Shown: positions 34,239 to 44,960 of the stretch, piece by piece
How positions within the stretch are numbered: position 1 is the first letter of the stretch
How the letters are laid out: each line of letters starts with the position of its first letter
Source: Areca catechu
Lineage: Eukaryota; Streptophyta; Magnoliopsida; Arecales; Arecaceae
DNA: 64,000 bases
Direction of reading: 5' to 3'
Assembly: GCA_021397845.1 (NCBI GenBank)
Contig: CM038048.1
Location: 33,416,727 to 33,480,726 of the forward strand
The notes under the pieces: generated by a model
Database searches by the model: none
What the model was told of the DNA's origin: nothing
The model's input: the letters and a program-made list of their open reading frames with translations, nothing else
Made by a program: the position numbers and the translations under genes

Positions 34239-34690
34239 TTACCCTGACTCCTCCTCGAAGCCAGGCTCATCTTCCCACCCAGGGAATGGAATGGAAGGCC
34301 TAATGTTGTCTAACCCTTTCAGCCCGTAAAAGTGAAAGGCCTTGCCCTTGAAGACCCTGAATCCTTGATGGAACGAATCCAAGACAGTCTCGGCGACCTC
34401 GTCCTTAAAGGTTTGGGATGCCATGAACTTGGGGATAGCCTCCGTCACCTCCTTTTTGGCCATCTCCGCTAGCGAAGCAGCCACCGTCGCTCTCTCAACT
34501 ACTACCATGGCCTGAGCCTTTTCCTCCTCTAGTTGAGTCTGGAGGGTCTACACCTTCTTTTCTAGACGGGACATCTCCTCGACCCGAAGGGAGCCTGACT
34601 TTTCAAGACTTCGCCTAAGGGGAAGGGAGTAGCTCTGGAGCAAAAGTCTTGTCTTTTCACCGCCTGAGGAATATCTAAGGACTAAGAAGA
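34239..34690 (-). pseudogene. E2 antisense ORF, C-terminal part, copy 1
   Basis: The open part 34239-34508 encodes 89 residues including EMAKKEVTEAIPKFMASQ and VLDSFHQGFRVFKG. It aligns with the end of the E1 antisense ORF (AKKEAIEAVPMF, DSFIKGFGVYR). Upstream on the minus strand a Glu/Leu-rich coiled-coil-like stretch continues but contains a stop near 34549. The upstream Transposase_28-like part present in E1 is not found in E2. It is oriented against E2 pol. Confidence 0.7.
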
Positions 34691-35006
34691 TGGATCCTAT
34701 TTAATGGCCTGGAGTCCTGTCGCCTCGTGCCTGTAAAAGACGTGTGCCATGTCTCGCACCAAGCCTACCGAGACATGCCACGTACTGAAGCGGCGCTTCG
34801 AACCTGGAGCAGCTCCCTTGAAGTCGATGCGGCATTAATGACCATTTTTAAGGAGAGAAGACGTGGCGTCACCCAGATGGCGCAGAAACAAGACCACCCA
34901 GATGCTAGTGCATCCGGCATTGGTAACGAAAGGGGTGCGCCCCCTCCATGCTAGCGCAATCGTTACTCCCTTCACCCCGAGTAGACGCTTCGTTCTCCAG
35001 GCTCAA

Positions 35007-35020
35007 GAGTGGGGGGAAAC
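35007..35020 (+). other. E2 polypurine tract, copy 1
   Basis: gagtggggggaaac directly precedes an LTR start TGATATGG. It is duplicated at 36440-36453. Confidence 0.85.
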
Positions 35021-35479
35021 TGATATGGTGACATCCACTGACATGGAGCCTGCAGACTGATATGGCGACATCCGCTGACGTGGAGCCTACGGACGGCCAC
35101 GACAGCGAGAGACCCGCCAACTAGGCGAGGTTACATGATGAGGAACCGAGGTGGACCATCCTGTCGAGGTCAGCTTCCAGCCGAGGCAGGGCTCATTGGG
35201 TGGGCCCCCCATCTGAGGTCAGCTCTTGGTCGAGGTCGAGTCCATCCCTCCAAGGCGAGCCCTCTGGCTGAGGACAGCTCCCGGTCAGGGTCAAGTTCAT
35301 GCTTCCAGAATGGACCACCTTGCCGAGGTCAGCTCCCAGTTAAGGCAGGGCTTATTGGGTAGGCCCCCCGTTTGAGGTCAGCTTTCGATTGAGGTCAAGT
35401 CCACCCCTCCGAAGCAGACCCTCCTACCAATAGGAGTGTGGGTCCTCGCCAAAGGCGTAAAGAGGGGAGAGGCCGGAAT
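35021..35479 (+). repeat. truncated LTR fragment inside the duplication
   Basis: This is the first 459 bp of the E2 LTR. It stops abruptly at gccggaat, where sequence from about 35312 is repeated. Confidence 0.9.
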
Positions 35480-35611
35480 GGACCACCTTGCCGAGGTCAG
35501 CTCCCAGTTAAGGCAGGGCTCATTGGGTAGGCCCCCCGTTTGAGGTCAGCTTTCGATTGAGGTCAAGTCCACCCCTCCGAAGCAGACCCTCCTACCAATA
35601 GGAGTGTGGGT

Positions 35612-36912
35612 CCCCGCCTCCCGTGAGGCACTTGGGGAGGCCTCGGATCTCGCCTCAATCTCAGCTTCCTTTTACCCTGACTCCTCCTCGAAGCCAGGCT
35701 CATCTTCCCACCCAGGGAATGGAATGGAAGGCCTAATGTTGTCTAACCCTTTCAGCCCGTAAAAGTGAAAGGCCTTGCCCTTGAAGACCCTGAATCCTTG
35801 ATGGAACGAATCCAAGACAGTCTCGGCGACCTCGTCCTTAAAGGTTTGGGATGCCATGAACTTGGGGATAGCCTCCGTCACCTCCTTTTTGGCCATCTCC
35901 GCTAGCGAAGCAGCCACCGTCGCTCTCTCAACTACTACCATGGCCTGAGCCTTTTCCTCCTCTAGTTGAGTCTGGAGGGTCTACACCTTCTTTTCTAGAC
36001 GGGACATCTCCTCGACCCGAAGGGAGCCTGACTTTTCAAGACTTCGCCTAAGGGGAAGGGAGTAGCTCTGGAGCAAAAGTCTTGTCTTTTCACCGCCTGA
36101 GGAATATCTAAGGACTAAGAAGATGGATCCTATTTAATGGCCTGGAGTCCTGTCGCCTCGTGCCTGTAAAAGACGTGTGCCATGTCTCGCACCAAGCCTA
36201 CCGAGACATGCCACGTACTGAAGCGGCGCTTCGAACCTGGAGCAGCTCCCTTGAAGTCGATGCGGCATTAATGACCATTTTTAAGGAGAGAAGACGTGGC
36301 GTCACCCAGATGGCGCAGAAACAAGACCACCCAGATGCTAGTGCATCCGGCATTGGTAACGAAAGGGGTGCGCCCCCTCCATGCTAGCGCAATCGTTACT
36401 CCCTTCACCCCGAGTAGACGCTTCGTTCTCCAGGCTCAAGAGTGGGGGGAAACTGATATGGTGACATCCACTGACATGGAGCCTGCAGACTGATATGGCG
36501 ACATCCGCTGACGTGGAGCCTACGGACGGCCACGACAGCGAGAGACCCGCCAACTAGGCGAGGTTACATGATGAGGAACCGAGGTGGACCATCCTGTCGA
36601 GGTCAGCTTCCAGCCGAGGCAGGGCTCATTGGGTGGGCCCCCCATCTGAGGTCAGCTCTTGGTCGAGGTCGAGTCCATCCCTCCAAGGCGAGCCCTCCGG
36701 CTGAGGACAGCTCCCGGTCAGGGTCAAGTTCATGCTTCCAGAATGGACCACCTTGCCGAGGTCAGCTCCCAGTTAAGGCAGGGCTCATTGGGTAGGCCCC
36801 CCGTTTGAGGTCAGCTTTCGATTGAGGTCAAGTCCACCCCTCCGAAGCAGACCCTCCTACCAATAGGAGTGTGGGTCCTCGCCAAAGGCGTAAAGAGGGG
36901 AGAGGCCGGAAT
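35612..36912. repeat. duplicated block, copy 2
   Basis: Second copy of 34179-35479. It continues without break into the rest of the genuine 3' LTR. Confidence 0.93.
35672..36123 (-). pseudogene. E2 antisense ORF, C-terminal part, copy 2
   Basis: The 89-residue open frame at 35672-35941 is the same as that at 34239-34508, with the same upstream decay. It was duplicated with the 1433-bp block. Confidence 0.7.
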
Positions 36913-37708
36913 TCAATATGAAGAAAAGGGAATACCTGATCATGTAGAGCCTCCGAGAGGTGGCGCATGCCTTGCCATGGGCGCAGGCCCCCTGGGACAT
37001 GCAGTGCGCATTATTTGCACGATCCGAACAACACCAGGCTCTCAACCTTGCAATGTGCCGATACGTCGATGGCCACACAATTGGGAGACTGCGACTTCCA
37101 TGATAGGATGCCTGGACCCTAGGCCCTAGACTCTAAGCACTGTGGTCCCGACATCCTCCTCTAAAATGGCAACATCTCATTATGGCCCAGAGCTCAGGTG
37201 CAGAACCGGCCCGATAGAGAGGCGACAGCAGGCAACGGAAAGCCTCCTTCGAAGGAGAGAACTTGTAAGCGAACAAAAAGCCACTCACCTATATAAGACC
37301 CACACAAAAAGGTAAGTAAAGATAAGGAAAGAAAAAATAACAGGGACTCTTTCGGTTCGGCATTATCTTCTCTCTTATCACCCTCTTGACGTAGAGAGTC
37401 CCCCAAGCTCTCAGCTACAGAGGTTTCTGTTCCCCTCGATTGTCTCACTGATTTGATTGTCGGAGTTCTTTCGCCGAAATTCCCGGTCCAAGATTTTCTC
37501 TGTCTTGCAAGATCCCTGAGCGAGCGAGCGAGCGAGCAAGCCGACTGCGAGGCGGGGAGCCAAGCGTCTGGCGAGAACCCGACGCGTCAGAGCTACGGGC
37601 CATGATGATCTTGACGATAATAGATTGGCATGTCAGAAAGAGAAGCCAAGCATCCGGTGAAAATCCGACGCGTCAAAGCTACAGATCATGATAATATTGG
37701 CGGCAACA
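36454..37708 (+). repeat. E2 3' LTR
   Basis: This 1255-bp LTR is preceded by the polypurine tract (36440-36453). It ends TTGGCGGCAACA and is followed by agaat, a likely TSD. It retains the uninterrupted site corresponding to the E3 insertion near 37334-37345. Confidence 0.9.
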
Positions 37709-37713
37709 AGAAT

Positions 37714-38994
37714 GATACCAAAATAATGTAGTATGAATTTGTTTCGATTAAACTTGTCTTGATGTGATTGATCGAGAAAAAAAAAATAATAATTTAAATA
37801 TTTTTTAATTAAAAAAAAAATGGATGGACTTAATTTACTATATGTGCTGTAGATGAAACCAATGAAAAAGTTCTGCATTCACCGTTTTGTTGAGCTGAAT
37901 AATAAATGTTGAGGTGATTTGTAAAATTCTTAAATTTTAAATATATTTATATAATTTTTTATTAGTTTCGACTACAGAGTGGTAGACTATTTAATTTCTG
38001 CTAAAGTGAGCGTCTTTATCTATTTTTACGCTGATGATGAGGCGGTGGCAGACTCCTATCGCGTATAGGAGAGAGAAATCAATGGAATCAGCGGGCGGAA
38101 AAATGGGTGAAAAAATGGCACGGTGGACCCCGCATCACTCATTCAAGTGGACCGGGTGGTCTTGGAGGCCGCGCGACACGTGGATGGCAGTGGGCTCACG
38201 TGGCGTGATCTGACGCATGGGTCCCGAAGCCCAGCTGTCTCGCACGCTAGCTATCAATAAAGGAAGAATAGGAGGTCCTGCCACATCAGCAACCGTGTCG
38301 CCTTTTAACCAGACTGGGGCCCACCAGCCCACCGACCCTCGGCGGTTCTTCCTCGCAGTGGGCCCTGCGGGTTCTGCTTTCCAGCGACGGCGGTACAATC
38401 TTGCTGACCTTGGCAAGTGAGTGCCTGACACGTGGATGGCCAGAGGTGTCTTGGTAGTGGGAAAAGATGGAATGATGGGAGGTTGAGGTGAAGGAGGGCC
38501 AACCGCGGTGCCTATTTTCCGTTTCTTTTACGGAACCCTGATGCTGCTACCCTTTCGTTGCAGGTAATCTACGCTTAGGGAAGTTTTGCGAAAATTACCA
38601 GTAGACTGGATGTAGCCATGTGGCTGTCCAAATGCTCATGTCAAAAAAGAGTAATTTACGCAATACAGTTAACATAAACAATAAGTAAAGCTAATATTTA
38701 AGCACCTGCATAGTAATTTAGATAAGATAGGTCTAGAGTGGATAATCAAGAATTCATCACTAATGAAACGGGCTATATATATATATATATATTAGCACTT
38801 GTAAGTAAATCAAACAAAGTTATTATATTAGCACTTGTAAGTAAATGGTAAAGGAAAAAGTTTAACATGGGTTTTGCAACGATCGTGTACAAGATCATAG
38901 TGCTATGCTTATAGTATTTCATTTAAAATTAATGATTTAGATGTTTGGAAGGGTTCAAGAAAGTATCATTGGAATTAATTGTAGTTAGATTGAT
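37714..38994. other. unique spacer between E2 and copy B
   Basis: AT-rich at both ends, with a (TA)n run at about 38773-38790. A GC-richer block (38040-38590) has no convincing ORF. It may be promoter-type DNA of the host locus. Confidence 0.5.
38170..38440. promoter_or_regulatory. cluster of three CACGTG boxes
   Basis: CACGTG palindromes occur at 38177-38182, 38197-38202 (as CACGTGGC) and 38429-38434. Two share the longer context gacacgtggatggc. G-box/ABRE cores bind bZIP and bHLH factors in plants. Whether they act on the gene at 44.9 kb is inference. Confidence 0.45.
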
Positions 38995-38999
38995 GTAAC

Positions 39000-40424
39000 T
39001 GATGGGGAACTAATATGCATGCAATTTTTTTTGTATATTTTATATGTGGGGTTGAGTGATTAATTCCCGAATTTCAGATTAAAATAAGTTGTAGGGAATT
39101 TTATTTGAATTTTAGAAGATCAGCATGCAGAATAGGACCTAGAAAAGTAGAAAAAAAGGATTGTCGGGACTGAGAAGCCTCGGTTAGGGCAAGTTCTCCT
39201 ACAATAAAACTACTGGAGGTAGAGGGGGTGTACCTGACAATGTCTGTGAAGATCGCAGCAAAAGGGTCTCTCGTTCCTCGACGGATGCGGCCTGGAAAAC
39301 CGAGCCAAAGACCCGTGGATACCAGGCTTTCTGCTCGGTGATCCGATTGAGGCTTGGCTGGAGTCGTTGGATTCGTAGGAACTCGGGGACCTGTAAACGA
39401 CCTGTCAGGAGTTAGAAAACTCACAAAGGAACAATAAAACAAAGGAAAAACAGCAAGGGAAGGTTTCTTTTGGAGTGGGCGTCCAGGGATCTGAGATGTT
39501 TGTTGGCAGTAGGAAGATGATTGCAGCACTGGGAAGAAAAACTCTCGCAAACCCCTTTATGCACACAGCAGAGTATCACACAACTCAATAGAAGAACTCA
39601 AGGTTTTCATTCTTCAAAAATTCTCCCTTCATACAAGAGGCTAGGGTCCCTTAAATAGACCCTTAACCTTGGGCTCCAAGTAAGGGCACATTAGTCTTTA
39701 CATGAGAATCCTTTTCCCTCTCAAACCCTAGCTAGAAAATAAGGAAATATTAGGTAGAAAAAATCCCTAAAATTTCTCTTGACTTGGCCAACACTCCAAT
39801 GACACCTAGGGGGGCGTGTTGGGCTTCTAAGAGCAGCAAGGGGCCGGCCCAAAGGGGCCCGGGTGCATGGGTTTGGGCCTCTGGAAGCTGGGGTGGCTGG
39901 TAGCCAGGTAGCAGGAATATTTCCTGGTATCTTGCTTCTTAGGGGCTTGGGCTTGGCGCTTGGGCTTGATTTCTTTGGGCTAGGATGCAGATGAACCTCT
40001 GGAATCATGGATGCCCTTATCTATGAATATACTTTGGCATCTGGAAGGAAATCTGGGCATCTGGAGGGCATCTGCAAGGAATCAGGGTTTTCTGAATTTT
40101 TCCTCATGGGGTCTTCAAATCTTCAAGTTGGGTTGGACTTGGGCTAAACTTTTATGTCTTCAATTAGGTTGAACTTGGTCTTCACTTGTATGATGTGGTC
40201 TTGAGTCTTCAATTTGATTGGACAGGACTCAAAAATTGAAATTAGCTCAACATGAGCTGACTAGTACTGAACGAACTGAACTAGCTCAACAAGAGCTGGA
40301 CTAATTACAGGACTCAAATGTAGCTGGGCTAAGCTTTATTACAGGGGACTCAAATATTAACTAAGTGATCCACAGAGGGTTGAGAAGCCTCTGCCTTATT
40401 CTGGTACCTCTGGTATCCCCACCA
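39000..40424 (-). repeat. Copy B 3' LTR
   Basis: This 1425-bp LTR has plus-strand ends TGATGGGG and CCCCACCA. A TATA-like ctatttaa on the minus strand is at 39651-39658. Confidence 0.93.
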
Positions 40425-40900
40425 ATTCTCTCGGGGTGGGAGGAACTCGACCCTGTCGAGTGAAGGTCAGACTGGCTCACATATCTCTCGAGAAGGAGAA
40501 GGTCTGGGTTGAGGCGTTGCAAGTCCTCTCGAGAAATCCACGAATCGTCCGACTCTGGCCGGCCTTGCCATCGGACCAGGAAGCATTGATAGTCATGGCC
40601 CTGGGTCGTGATGGCTTGATCGTCCAGGATACGCTCGATCCGTTCTCCTCTCTCAGGCCAAATTTGTTTGTGGACACTCTAGGTTAGGATCACTCACAAT
40701 GGAAAGGAATAGGTCCAAAGGCCTCACTAGGTATCGCTGCCGGTTCCCTATACTCAACCAGGTCAGTAATATTGAAGGTAGAACTAATGCCCAAATCCAA
40801 AGGCAAGTCTAACACCTAGGCATTTGATCCAACCTTTTCTATCACTTTAAAAGGTCCGGCTCTGCGAGCATGAAGCTTCTTTTAGGCCTAAGCCTAACCA
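40425..40900 (-). pseudogene. Copy B integrase C-terminus and chromodomain remnant
   Basis: The minus strand encodes LHARRAGPFKVI, DLVEYREP, then GERIERILDDQ and LVRWQGRPESDDSWISREDLQ. Unlike copies A and C it keeps the chromodomain Trp codon. A stop follows FHCES near 40690, and other frame breaks separate it from the upstream ORF. Confidence 0.75.
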
Positions 40901-41098
40901 AGATAGAATCCACTACATCAAATTCTTTGATCCATCTTCGGGAATTAGCCAGTTTGTTTAAAATTAGTATAGGTGGTGAACATGCTGGGCACATGCAGAC
41001 TCCTAACAAAATGATGCAAAGGACTCAAACTAACACCTAATAGACTTGACTATACATTCCTATAGAAGTAAATTTTATTGAACTCTTTGGATCTAAAC

Positions 41099-42835
41099 CT
41101 AACAGATTATAGGTTCCTTAGGTTTGATCCTAGCTTGACATGCACATGAAAATTTGTAGTGAACTCTTAGCAAATTCCAAAGAGTATGCCAGAAGTAAGA
41201 TGCAAACCTAACATGCATGATGAATGCATGCAGTATGCTAATCTCAATTAAATGCAATCTAATAATCCTAGAAATGCTGGAGGTGTCAGGAAAGGGCAGA
41301 AAATAGGAAGTGGGTTCAGAATTAGTTTGGTAGGATAGAGAAAAAGGTTCATGGTTAGTTGGATAAAGTAAGATAAAAGAAGGGGCATCATGGACTAATC
41401 CTAGACTAATGAGGTTAACCTTACGGGGTTGCGGTATATATATGGGGTTTGTATAATGGAAGCATGGGTTATTAATCTTAGGGAAGAGGTCCTTAATGGG
41501 AACTATAGGAGGAGGCTCATCCTGAGGGTACTGATTCAAAGAGATCAGGTCCATAATAAATTCTTCAGGTTCTTGTATTTTAGGACTAGACTCTATAATT
41601 TGGCTCTCCTCTATGATTTCCTCAGGTAAGGCTCTAACAGCAGTACCTAGGTTCTCTTCCTCTATTTGTCCTTCCATTATAGCTTTAGGTTGGATGTGGT
41701 TAGGGTCAACTACCTCTAGGTTGGCTTCTACCTGGGTATTTACTAGGCCAACTATTTCTAGGTCATCTATGGGTGTCTCATCTTCTCCCTCATACTCATC
41801 CACTAGGCTCGCATCAGCTTCATACACTTCCGCATTAATGTAAGCCTTGTCAATCTCGGGAATGGTTGGAGAAGGTCGGCTAGGGAAAAATTGGCTAGGT
41901 CCTGGTTTTTGAATATGGACACAAATCCTAGTAGGTTCAAGTTGCCTAAGGGGTAGTGGCTCACTACTGGGCTCATATTTAGGGGTGCTAATCCTATGGG
42001 GTTCAAGTTGACTAAGGGAAACCTGACTAGTACTAGATTGATACTTAGGGGTTATGGGTTCTCTGGGCTCATAGGACAAGGGTGCAGATCTATGGGTCAT
42101 GGGATTATAGGATCTGGGGTCATAGGATTTTGGATCAGCTCTATGGTCAGGTTCTAAGGATGGATCATGGTATGGGGTCCTCCTAAGGTTGGGCTCCCTA
42201 TATGGGTCAGGATATTGGGTTCTCCTAGGGTTGGACTCCCTATATGGGTCAGAATATTGGGTTCTCCTAGGGTTGGGCTCTCTATATGGGTCAGAGTATT
42301 GGGTTCTCCTAGGATTGGACTCCCTATATGGGTTAGAGTATTGGGTTCTCCTAGGATTGGACTCCCTATATGGGTCAGAGTATTGGGTTTTCCTGGATTC
42401 AGTATCATAATAAGGGTCATGGTAAGGGGTTCTTCTAGGTTCAGTATTATAGTATGGGTCAGGCTGAGGGGCTCTCGTAGGTTCAACCTCTCGGTATGGA
42501 TCAGGGTTTGGGGTCCTCCTAGGTTAAGGATTGTAGTACGGGTCAGGATGAGGGGACTCAGGATCTGGATCAGACTGTGACCCATGGGTTCTTTCTATGG
42601 TCCCTACATGGCCTTCTAACTGGCCAAACCTATCGGCAAGATGGTCAATTTTATTGTTGGTTTGGGTACTAGACTGAGTTAACTTGGTCATCTGGGTAGT
42701 CATCTGGGTAGTTATCTGGGTAGCCATCTGAGCCATTTGATCAGCTAGGGCTTTTATTTGGGCTTGTAAATTTTCCATGGGTTCAGACATTTGTGAAGGA
42801 GGTGGGTGATATGAAACTCCTGATCTAGTGCTCAT
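41099..42835 (-). pseudogene. Copy B gag-integrase remnant ORF with one stop
   Basis: The frame runs 579 codons from the ATG at 42833-42835 (MSTRSGVSYHPPPSQ). A single visible TAA near 42524 replaces the Gln codon seen in copy A. Order: coiled-coil-like QMAQMATQ region, five 14-residue repeats with NPRRTQYSDPYRES, acidic EVYEADASLVDEYEGE region, then SYFWHTLWNLLRVHYKFSC. The last aligns with E3 integrase SYFWKTLWHLLGTRLKFST. The integrase catalytic Asp of YDRDVHF is not retained (MHVRF). No zinc knuckle, protease, RT or RNase H. It is the best-preserved version of this family protein in the window. Confidence 0.78.
42176..42385 (-). repeat. 42-bp coding tandem repeat in copy B gag, five units
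   Basis: Units start at 42176, 42218, 42260, 42302 and 42344, one more than in copy A. Each is 14 codons and keeps the frame. Confidence 0.87.
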
Positions 42836-43696
42836 GCAAGACTCGATTAGACCGACTATAGCTGACTAGATCTAGAGTCCAAACTAGATGCTCAATCAGG
42901 GTGGCAAACTAGTCTATAGTAACCCTGTACTCAGCCAGGCAGGTGTAAGGGAAGTGTTAGGTCCCTAATTGCCAATCCTAGACACCAATCAGAGATTGGC
43001 CAGGTAGGCGGACCAGCACACAAGCCCTTCGGGATTGAATACCAAAACCACCGTTCTAGACACCAAGCACAAGGCACACACAGGTTAGCTTGACACAGTG
43101 ATCTAATACTTAGCCCGGACCCGACCAGTTGGTGTCCCTAGCCCACTAGGGAAAATTAGGTCTAATCGATTTTAAGTTAGGCTTGGGACCGAATACAAGG
43201 AATGTGGTTTTGGGCTAAGGAAAGGTAATGACCTCCTTCCCTTATCTGGTATAAAGAGAGTGCCCTTAAAGTAAAATATGCAATGATGGCAAGCATATGA
43301 GGATGCAAATTAGGGTTTAGATGTTTTTGGTATTTTTGGAGAATATGTAATTTTTTTTTTGGTATTTTCTTAAATAGAAGAAAACTTTTAAATCATGGCC
43401 TAATATGCTAGAAATATACTAAAATTAAAAGATATGCAAAAGATGCTAAACAAAATCCTAAAACTTCCAAACTTGTCTTGCTAAAAAAACAGAGCCAAAA
43501 ATTTGCAGGCTGTATTTCGGCTTGCAGAAAATTCACAGTCCATAATAAAATTTGCAAAAATTCTTAAAATTATTGTGAATTATGATGAATCCAGCAAAAC
43601 AAATTTCAGAATTTTTGAAGTTTTTATCAGGGAGAAATAATTAAAATAACAGAGTATATACGGACTAAAAATTGCAGAAAACAAGTCCTAATCTAA
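42836..43696 (-). other. Copy B 5' leader
   Basis: Counterpart of 7020-7894 in copy A, including the gattggccaggtaggcgga block. No gene is seen. Confidence 0.75.
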
Positions 43697-43708
43697 GCTC
43701 TGATGCCA
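43697..43708 (-). other. Copy B primer binding site
   Basis: The minus strand reads TGGCATCAGAGC, one mismatch from the copy A and E3 sites. Confidence 0.85.
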
Positions 43709-43710
43709 AA

Positions 43711-43893
43711 TGATGGGGAACTAATATGCATGCAATTCTTTTTGTATGTTTTACATGTTGAGTTAGGTGATTAATTCCAAAAATTCATAAAAAATTCCCT
43801 ATAAATAATTTTGATCTGAAATTTGGGAATTAATCACCTAACTCAACATGTAAAACATACAAAAAGAATTGCATGCATATTAGTCCCCCATCA
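43711..43893. repeat. inverted duplication at the 5' end of copy B
   Basis: The arm 43711-43778 is the last 68 bp of the LTR. The arm 43826-43893 is its reverse complement. The spacer of about 47 bp (43779-43825) is a further inverted LTR stretch present once. Together they can fold into a long hairpin. Confidence 0.95.
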
Positions 43894-43898
43894 GTAAC

Positions 43899-44790
43899 TT
43901 CCTTATTGTTTCTCACTATTTTTCAGTACTCCATATTGTGTAGTCGTAGATAAAAAGAAAATAGCCAGTTAGATGGATAGTAAGATTTATCTTTTTTTTT
44001 TTTTTTTTCCAGTAAAATTTTTTATACCATGATCGGTGTTCAAAAATTATATATTCTTGCATGTTTAGCAAAGAAAAAAAAATAAAAATATTCATTGTTA
44101 GCCTAATAACTATATAAAAATATATGAATTTTTTTACAACATGGTATATCTTATAGTACGATACACCATATATATTATTTATCATATGATGGATAGTTAT
44201 ACATGGATGCGGGTCATTTGATGTACCTCGTGCATATTCATGTACAGTTTTTTATCTTGTGATGTATAATATACATGATGTACTATACCATAGGGTAGAT
44301 AACCTGCATCCTATAAAAAACACATTTTTTTATATTTAATTTTAAATATATAATAATAAAAATTATTACATTTTATAAAAGGGATTTAAGTTTTTCTAGA
44401 GCATGTTATTCGGATTAAAGAGTGCCATGTAGTGTTTAATAATTATCATTAGAAAATGGACAACCAACAAATAAAGTATAACATGTATGATACATAAAAT
44501 TATTTTATTTGGTGATTGTTTATCTCTCTTCATAGTCGCAATCGGATACTGTATAGTTTACAGTATAATCCACGCACTTTATAAAATCCATTCTATTTTT
44601 AAAAATATAAAACTTTTAGCGTGCCGACATGAAAAATTGGAGTACGTATATCAACTTTTACTATTACAAATCACATAAATTTTAAAAAAAATGTATGCAT
44701 GTATTTTTCTCAGATAAATTTAAATAATAAGGTTGCAGCCAGCGATACGTGCCTGGTTGCCTGTAAAGATTCCAAGTGGCCCTGGCAATC
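43899..44790. other. AT-rich sequence upstream of the host gene
   Basis: No coding region is seen. A poly-T run is at 43990-44010. A weak fold-back is at about 44204-44314, with ggatgcgggt at one end and acctgcatcc at the other, which may be a small MITE-like insertion. Confidence 0.4.
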
Positions 44791-44792
44791 TG

Positions 44793-44800
44793 ATATAAAT
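44793..44800 (+). promoter_or_regulatory. TATA box of the host gene
   Basis: atataaat lies about 160 bp before the start codon, followed by a C/T-rich 5' untranslated region typical of plant genes. An ACGTG core occurs about 45 bp upstream (near 44749). Confidence 0.65.
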
Positions 44801-44960
44801 ACCCACTCCCCCACTCTCCAATGCCATCCTACCCAGCTGCTTTCCTCTTCCACCACCTCCGGTCACTCGTTTCTCCGGCTTCAGCTAGTCTCCGTGTTGT
44901 TAAGCTTCTCTTCACCAACTTCCTCCTCTTGTCTCCATTTGCCCTATCCTTTAGCCTCCC

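Larger units (their letters stand above)
34179..35479. repeat. duplicated block, copy 1
   Basis: Identical or nearly identical to 35612-36912 at a constant offset of 1433 bp. It contains the antisense ORF, the polypurine tract and about 460 bp of LTR. Visible differences from copy 2 are very few, for example at 35264 and 35350. The block between the copies, 35480-35611, repeats about 35312-35443. Confidence 0.93.
17786..37708 (+). mobile_element. E2: Tat-type Ty3/gypsy retrotransposon, nested and decayed
   Basis: The 5' LTR (17786-18680 plus 27256-27613) and 3' LTR (36454-37708) start TGATATGG and end GGCAACA. Likely TSDs are aaaat (17781-17785) and agaat (37709-37713), one mismatch. In order it carries gag, protease, RT, RNase H, a second RNase H, integrase, a tandem array, an ORF on the opposite strand and the 3' LTR. 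Dual RNase H and an antisense ORF are hallmarks of the Tat lineage. Every pol module is broken by stops or frameshifts. E3 is inserted in its 5' LTR. Confidence 0.92.
39000..43893 (-). mobile_element. Copy B: non-autonomous chromovirus derivative with fold-back 5' end
   Basis: A full 3' LTR (39000-40424) is on the left. On the right, past the primer site, only the last 68 bp of the LTR remain, followed by an inverted copy of its last 115 bp or so. The element therefore starts TGATGGGG and ends CCCCATCA, and TSD GTAAC flanks exactly these ends (38995-38999 and 43894-43898). The interior resembles copy A but is better preserved. With no U3 or TATA box at its 5' end it could not be transcribed from its own LTR. 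Confidence 0.93.
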
